Source: an uncultured euryarchaeote (GTDB taxonomy: Archaea > Thermoplasmatota > Thermoplasmata > UBA10834). Taken from it: a DNA stretch of 25,725 nucleotides. This document shows positions 22,015 through 25,725 of the stretch, one piece after another. How positions within the stretch are numbered: position 1 is the first letter of the stretch; the number at the start of each line of letters is the position of its first letter. A program made the translations under genes and the position numbers. The stretch lies in NCBI GenBank assembly GCA_937872085.1, contig CALMQK010000250.1:1-25725 (forward strand). The letters run 5' to 3'. Under the pieces are notes generated by a model. It saw nothing but the letters and a program-made list of their open reading frames with translations, was not told the origin of the DNA and searched no databases.

Positions 22015-23115
22015 TTATCTTCTCGCCTTGACTACGATCACGAAGTCCACCACCATCAGCACAATGCCAAGGAGGACCAGTGCCAAGGCGATGGTCGAAG
22101 TGTTGTGTATCCAGAATAGTCCTTTGGAAAAGGAACTCGCATCTTCCTGTGATACTTCATAGTCACTGCTCTCAGAGTATATCCCGACGATATTTGGTGC
22201 TCCTTGGCCAACCGTGGTAAGATAGTACGTAAGGGTGGCGGTCTGCTTCAGAAGAGCTCCCGTGATCGGCTCATGATACTCCTTGGTGCTCTCGGTGAAG
22301 GAGAGAAACACTGTAAGACCTGTTGTCTGATTCGTGTAGATCGGGAAAGGGATCTCAAATGTGTATGAGTAGTTGTACAAGTACGTTTCAATGCTCTTGA
22401 CCTCTACAACCCCCCCAAATTTGGCAGTGGTCGTGTTCCCAATCGAACCGATAAAGACGGGATAGGATTGTTGTTTAAGGTGATGCGTAAACACAGAGCG
22501 TGCATAACCCGTCCGAATAGGTAGTCCTTTTTCTTCGTAGATGTCCGATCTGTAGGTCCAATTCTTCTCGTCAAGGTACATGGTAGAAGTTGTTGGCTGG
22601 TATGGCCCGAATGGGTATGGTATCGTAGGCATTCCAGGGGCCATTGAAGGAAGCATTGCAATACCGCCTGGCAGCGATCCTGTGTTCACATCGATAAGTA
22701 GAGTGGGCTGTTCAACGATCTTCTTCACATAACTGAATTCTACGTAGTCATTGCTAGAATTCACGCCTTTGATAGTTGTGTTTGTTTCAGTGGTATAGTT
22801 CGACAATGCCGTGCTCGTGCCAGTCCCGTTGTACATTGGGTTGTATGGGAATAGGTAGTCACGATTTACATTTGTGGTCTGACCGTTCGATGTGAAATCG
22901 TGGCCAAAATCCTTCGAAAGAGTAAGCTCCCTGTCCATTTTGACTTGGAAATAGACGGTAAGTGTCAAACCTAGAACGATTAAGACGACGCTCACAACAA
23001 GAAGGACCTTCACTTTCCTGTTCATGCCCTTTCTTGAATGGCCTCGAGCAGGAATCACTTCGTCAGAGCGAGGTTGAGGCTTCTGTTCAACGAGTGGTCC
23101 ATCTTGCGCGTCCAT
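22015..23115 (-). CDS. DUF3068/PorA-like surface membrane protein
   Basis: A 366-residue protein with one membrane helix near each end, at about 36-57 (VKVLLVVSVVLIVLGLTLTV) and about 340-361. About 280 residues between them are predicted outside the cell. The outer part carries many N-x-S/T sequons (for example NYT, NTT, NSS, NWT, NYS, NQT), fitting an N-glycosylated archaeal surface protein. The layout and the EPITGALLKQ segment, which resembles a VdPxTG-like motif, recall DUF3068/PorA-type proteins; this is a weak family call. The gene is AT-rich and ends in TAA, the only TAA stop among the genes here, consistent with foreign origin. A TATA box about 26 bases before the ATG suggests a leaderless mRNA. 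Confidence 0.75.
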   Translation of the reverse strand: MDAQDGPLVEQKPQPRSDEVIPARGHSRKGMNRKVKVLLVVSVVLIVLGLTLTVYFQVKMDRELTLSKDFGHDFTSNGQTTNVNRDYLFPYNPMYNGTGTSTALSNYTTETNTTIKGVNSSNDYVEFSYVKKIVEQPTLLIDVNTGSLPGGIAMLPSMAPGMPTIPYPFGPYQPTTSTMYLDEKNWTYRSDIYEEKGLPIRTGYARSVFTHHLKQQSYPVFIGSIGNTTTAKFGGVVEVKSIETYLYNYSYTFEIPFPIYTNQTTGLTVFLSFTESTKEYHEPITGALLKQTATLTYYLTTVGQGAPNIVGIYSESSDYEVSQEDASSFSKGLFWIHNTSTIALALVLLGIVLMVVDFVIVVKARR

Positions 23116-23134
23116 ATCTTCGAGAATAAACGGT

Positions 23135-23147
23135 GCTATATATCAAC
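23135..23147 (-). promoter_or_regulatory. TATA box of the surface-protein gene
   Basis: On the minus strand gttgatatatagc is centred about 26 bases before the ATG at 23115. That spacing places transcription initiation at or next to the start codon, so the message is probably leaderless. Confidence 0.55.
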
Positions 23148-23322
23148 CTTCTTCAATCATCTTAGCCTTGAAATCTGAATGCCTCTTCTGAATATTGGGG
23201 ATTGTGAGAGTGTCCGAGAAATCATTGCAGTGACATAATGAGAATGTGGAAGGAGACCCCCGCTCACTCAGAGACGAAATGTGTAATTCCCTCTGATTGA
23301 ATTCAAGCGTGGCATGGAAGTG

Positions 23323-23425
23323 CGCTCCCGCCGGGATTTGAACCCGGGTATCGAACTTTCGCCGGCCTGCCGCGAACAGCAGCCACGAGAGGCTCGAATG
23401 ATTGGCCGGACTACACTACGGGAGC
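23323..23425 (-). tRNA. tRNA-Glu (anticodon CTC) with a 28-nt intron
   Basis: Exon 1 is 23386-23425 and exon 2 is 23323-23357; the mature RNA is 75 nt. The acceptor stem is GCTCCCG/CGGGAGC with discriminator G. The T arm is CCGGG-TTCAAAT-CCCGG. The anticodon stem is CGAGC/GTTCG with one G-U pair, and the loop is C-T-C-T-C-G-A, giving anticodon CTC. The intron (23358-23385) sits between positions 37 and 38, the usual archaeal site. It folds into a TGCTG/CGGCA stem capped by TTCG. Possible bulges CG^T and AA^A fit the bulge-helix-bulge endonuclease rule, although one pair of the central helix mismatches. CCA is not encoded. Confidence 0.93.
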
Positions 23426-23451
23426 ATGGTGGAATTGTCCAAAACGGATGG

Positions 23452-23465
23452 CCTTAGATAAACTT
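23452..23465 (-). promoter_or_regulatory. TATA box of tRNA-Glu
   Basis: On the minus strand aaagtttatctaag is centred about 33 bases before the tRNA 5' end. It matches the archaeal TATA pattern (TTTATCTA). Read on the plus strand the same element could serve the acetamidase gene. Confidence 0.5.
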
Positions 23466-23481
23466 TGGGGAGATTTGGGAA

Positions 23482-23501
23482 GGCGGCAAAGTACTTCCGC
23501 C
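23482..23501. promoter_or_regulatory. inverted repeat upstream of the acetamidase gene
   Basis: GGCGG and CCGCC flank an inner palindrome AAGTACTT, giving a nearly continuous dyad. It lies where transcription of the amidase would begin, so it could be an operator or a leader hairpin. No regulator is identified. Confidence 0.3.
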
Positions 23502-23535
23502 GATTGGACAATGACGAGGGCCAGATGGTGATGGA

Positions 23536-24411
23536 TTGAGGCGCCTAAGCTCCAGGAAGACAATCTACGAGTTCTCACCGGACAACGAACCAGCATACAA
23601 GGTGAACCAGGGCGAATCCGTGATCGTCGAGACCCAGGATTGCTTCTCAGGCATGGTGAAGAACCCGAAGAAACTCTTCGAAGATGTCGCTATGGGTGAC
23701 GTGAACCCGGCGACTGGTCCGATCAACGTCGAGGGCCTCGTTGCTGGTGACACGCTCTGCGTGTCCATCGACAGGATCAAATGCGGGCAGCTCGGGATCA
23801 TGATGTGCTCGCCGAACGTCGGATTCCTGAGCGACGATGTGCGGAAATCTCGAACGAAAGTCCTTAAGATACATGGCGACAAGGCGACATTCTCGCCTGG
23901 CTTGGAAATCGACCTTAGACCCCATATAGGGGTGTTGGGTGTCTCGCCTTCGAAAGGGAAGCGCCCGACCTTCCATCCCGGAGACCACGGAGGGAACATG
24001 GATACAGTCGAGGTCGCAGCGGGGTCCAAGGTCTATCTACCGACATTCGTGGACGGAGCGATGGTGGCGATGGGTGACCTCCACGCAGCCATGGGAGATG
24101 GGGAGATCTCCGGCACTGGCGTCGAAGTCTCAGGAGAGGTCACCGTTCGATTCACAAGGAGCGAAGAAATCCAAACCGCAAGGCCATTGATCGAGACCCG
24201 CACCCAGTGGATCACCTATGCCGCGGCGAAGACCCTTGAGGAGGCTTCGAGGTGCGCATCCTCGGATCTCGTCAGGCTGATATCAAGCAGGAGCGGGATG
24301 GATTTCGAGGAGGCCTACATGCTCGCGAGTGCGGTCGCGGATCTGAAGATATCTCAGGTCGTCGATCCGCTCGTGGCCGCAAGGATGTCGATCTCGAAAC
24401 GCTATCTCTGA
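23536..24411 (+). CDS. acetamidase/formamidase family protein
   Basis: A 291-residue protein of the FmdA/AmdA family, which hydrolyses small amides such as formamide or acetamide to the acid and ammonia. Typical segments are ESVIVETQDCFSGMV near 28-42, NPATGPINVEGLVAGDTL at about 57-74, RPHIGVLGVSP near 128-138, PGDHGGNMD near 148-156 and GDLHAAMGDGEISGTGVE near 181-198. No signal peptide is seen, so it is cytoplasmic. The start is TTG at 23536. An in-frame stop at 23512-23514 excludes starts further upstream, and homology begins soon after. GGTGAT just before it is a weak ribosome-binding site at short spacing. Substrate range is unknown. It stands alone, convergent with nadE. Confidence 0.93.
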   Translation: MRRLSSRKTIYEFSPDNEPAYKVNQGESVIVETQDCFSGMVKNPKKLFEDVAMGDVNPATGPINVEGLVAGDTLCVSIDRIKCGQLGIMMCSPNVGFLSDDVRKSRTKVLKIHGDKATFSPGLEIDLRPHIGVLGVSPSKGKRPTFHPGDHGGNMDTVEVAAGSKVYLPTFVDGAMVAMGDLHAAMGDGEISGTGVEVSGEVTVRFTRSEEIQTARPLIETRTQWITYAAAKTLEEASRCASSDLVRLISSRSGMDFEEAYMLASAVADLKISQVVDPLVAARMSISKRYL

Positions 24412-24425
24412 CAGGACGAGCAGAC

Positions 24426-25247
24426 TCACGCGATGTCCTCGTCCCCTTCCCTCCAATCGAGGCCGGGGGTACGATAGCCGATCTTGGGGGCGGGCTGGAA
24501 CTTGCGCTTATGTGAGGACATCCTGACGATCATCGAGATCCTCTCGACCTCCTTCCGGGTGGTCTCCGCTCTCTGCGCTATCCCCTTCTCGTCGAGACCG
24601 AGCTCGATTCCCAGTAGGATCGCATCCAGTTTTTCATAGGTGATGGCCATCTCCCCCTCGTCTGTCTGCCCCTTCCAGAGGCCTGCCGAGGGGGTCTTCG
24701 CGATTACCTTCTTCGATAATCCCATCTCGCGGGCGAGCTCCCGCACCTCAGTCTTGTAGAGGTCGCCTATCGGTTCCAAGTCCGCAGCGCCGTCCCCGAA
24801 CTTGGTGAAGTAGCCCATCAATAACTCGCTCTTGTTGCTCGTCCCGACCACGAGCCGGCTCTCTGTGCTCGCGTGGTGATAGAGGACGACCATGCGGCAT
24901 CTCGCCTTGATGTTCGCCACCGTCTTCTTGTCGAGCTTCTTGCCGATGACCTTCTTGAAGGCCTCCACCGGTCCTGTGATGTCGATGACCTTGTAGCTCA
25001 CTCCCTCGGCTTCACAGAGCGATTTCCCATCGACCAGGTCGTCTTTTGAGGATTCCTTCTCCGGCATCAAGAGAGCGAGGACCTTCTTTTTCCCTACTGC
25101 GCGTGTGCACAGGCGCAAGACGACGGCTGAGTCGATCCCTCCGCTAACTCCGAGAACATAGCCATTTGCCCCGATCTTCCTCAGCTTCTCCGCAAGAAAC
25201 TTCTCGACCGTCTCCTCCGTCCCCTCTCTGAGCTTCGGAAGAATCAT
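24426..25247 (-). CDS. nadE: NAD+ synthetase, synthetase domain only (NH3-type)
   Basis: A 273-residue N-type ATP pyrophosphatase that amidates deamido-NAD+ to NAD+. The P-loop SGGIDS lies at 35-40. GTSNKSELLMGYFTKFGDG holds substrate contacts, followed by EPIGDLYKTEV and AKTPSAGLWKGQTDEGEM. There is no N-terminal glutaminase domain, so it would use free ammonia or ammonia from a partner. The divergent nitrilase-fold gene at 25345 is a likely partner. The start was set at MILPKLREGT. The frame is open to 25451, but that stretch overlaps the divergent gene and has no family character. A TATA element about 26 bases before this ATG implies a leaderless message and supports the choice. Confidence 0.95.
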   Translation of the reverse strand: MILPKLREGTEETVEKFLAEKLRKIGANGYVLGVSGGIDSAVVLRLCTRAVGKKKVLALLMPEKESSKDDLVDGKSLCEAEGVSYKVIDITGPVEAFKKVIGKKLDKKTVANIKARCRMVVLYHHASTESRLVVGTSNKSELLMGYFTKFGDGAADLEPIGDLYKTEVRELAREMGLSKKVIAKTPSAGLWKGQTDEGEMAITYEKLDAILLGIELGLDEKGIAQRAETTRKEVERISMIVRMSSHKRKFQPAPKIGYRTPGLDWREGDEDIA

Positions 25248-25267
25248 GCGGCTCGAATGGGGCCATT

Positions 25268-25279
25268 CGCATATAGCGA
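25268..25279 (-). promoter_or_regulatory. TATA box of nadE
   Basis: On the minus strand tcgctatatgcg is centred about 26 bases before the nadE ATG at 25247, the spacing of a leaderless archaeal transcript. Confidence 0.45.
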
Positions 25280-25311
25280 TTATGGTGGTCCAATTGACGA
25301 TTCCCGGGAAA

Positions 25312-25323
25312 ATGGTTATTTGA
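25312..25323 (+). promoter_or_regulatory. TATA box of the nitrilase-fold gene
   Basis: The sequence atggttatttga is centred about 27 bases before the ATG at 25345, again predicting a leaderless message. With the nadE element it gives a compact 97-base divergent promoter region. Confidence 0.45.
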
Positions 25324-25344
25324 TGGAAGAGCTTAGTGGGCCTC

Positions 25345-25725
25345 ATGCAGAAGGTTGGCGTTACCCTCGCACAAGTGATCTGCCAGTTGCATGACAAGGT
25401 GGCCAACCTCAAGCGCATGAGAGACATCGTCCGGAAGGCGAAGGGGAACATCGTTGTGTTCCCGGAGATGAGTCTAACCGGCTATCTTCCAAGGGACGAC
25501 CTGTTCGTGCTCGCGGAGACTGTGGTGGGGCCGAGCATCAAGTCCATCCTCCGGCTTGCGAAGGAGACGAAGAAGGACATCGTCTTCGGCGCACCTATGA
25601 GGGACGAGGAGGTCCCCGGCCTGGTCTACAATTCATGTCTCTGCGCTACTGGTAACGGCCGGCTCTACAAGTACGACAAGATGTATCTGCCGACCTTCGG
25701 TCCGTTCGAGGAGAGGGCCTTCTTC
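25345..25725 (+). CDS. carbon-nitrogen hydrolase (nitrilase fold), probable glutaminase partner of NadE; partial
   Basis: The first 127 residues of a gene that runs off the window end. It starts MQKVGVTLAQVICQLHDK. The catalytic Glu is E41 in VVFPEMSLTGY and the catalytic Lys is K112 in KYDKMYLPTFGPFEER; the catalytic Cys would lie beyond the window. FPEMSLTGYLPRDDL and YLPTFGPFEER resemble the N-terminal glutaminase domain of glutamine-dependent NAD synthetases. Together with the divergent nadE gene, this suggests that the two halves of that enzyme are separate genes here. A different amidase role remains possible because only the N-terminus is visible. Confidence 0.85.
   Translation, partial: MQKVGVTLAQVICQLHDKVANLKRMRDIVRKAKGNIVVFPEMSLTGYLPRDDLFVLAETVVGPSIKSILRLAKETKKDIVFGAPMRDEEVPGLVYNSCLCATGNGRLYKYDKMYLPTFGPFEERAFF

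Larger units (their letters stand above)
21944..23323. mobile_element. candidate tRNA-Glu-integrated island (about 1.4 kb)
   Basis: An AT-rich stretch with one membrane-protein gene lies between the 3' end of intact tRNA-Glu and a direct repeat of that 3' end. This is the geometry left by site-specific integration into a tRNA gene. The base composition differs from neighbours: 22741-22800 has 22 G/C of 60, while 21181-21240 has 37 of 60. No integrase is present, so it would be a remnant or a gene carried passively. Tandem tRNA duplication followed by decay is the alternative. Confidence 0.4.

Noticed and set aside
25248..25451. N-terminal extension of the nadE frame
   Set aside because: It overlaps the divergent nitrilase-fold gene and lacks NadE character. 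The ATG at 25247 with a TATA box about 26 bases upstream fits better.
1..25725. CRISPR arrays, insertion sequences, rRNA genes
   Set aside because: I saw no regularly spaced repeats, transposase-like ORFs, terminal inverted repeats of IS type or rRNA-like sequence.

Overview
The window is archaeal chromosome. The evidence is a Cdc48-type double AAA+ ATPase, a Sec61-beta protein, a four-domain 2-oxoacid:ferredoxin oxidoreductase, archaeal TATA boxes (several about 26 bases upstream of leaderless starts), an intron-containing tRNA-Glu and a NikR regulator. Most of the DNA looks GC-rich and is densely packed. The mixture fits a euryarchaeon of the Thermoplasmata / Methanomassiliicoccales neighbourhood, but that placement is inference. 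UAG ends at least five genes here (cdc48, lysS, a response regulator, a histidine kinase, hisB), so it looks like an ordinary stop codon even though an MttB-family methyltransferase is present.

Layout. 1-1160: TPR-SAP protein. 1200-3679 (minus): cdc48 followed by a PRC-barrel protein. 3932-6889: porCD-porA-porB operon. 6890-9535 (minus): zinc-ribbon protein, tandem-GNAT acetyltransferase and class II lysS, with a perfect dyad over the lysS TATA box. 9660-11758: a response regulator and a GAF histidine kinase, both minus, separated by plus-strand Sec61-beta. The response regulator seems to start at an ATA codon behind a near-perfect Shine-Dalgarno sequence. 12106-19192: a compact histidine operon, hisG-hisD-hisC-hisH-hisA-hisB-hisF-hisIE-PHP phosphatase, with most junctions overlapping. 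It is complete if the PHP protein is the histidinol phosphatase.

19264-21930: nikR, a QueG-like double [4Fe-4S] protein and an MttB-family methyltransferase without pyrrolysine. This is a possible nickel-linked or corrinoid-linked module. 21944-23425: an AT-rich membrane-protein gene lies between a decayed tRNA-Glu copy and an intact tRNA-Glu(CTC) carrying a 28-nt intron, the layout expected of an integrated island. 23536-24411: acetamidase/formamidase. 24426-end: nadE and, divergently, a nitrilase-fold gene cut by the window end; together they look like the two halves of a split glutamine-dependent NAD synthetase.

Most genes are housekeeping or biosynthetic. The parts least explained by known systems are the tRNA-flanked island, the nikR/QueG-like/MttB-like cluster, the ATA start and the lysS promoter dyad.
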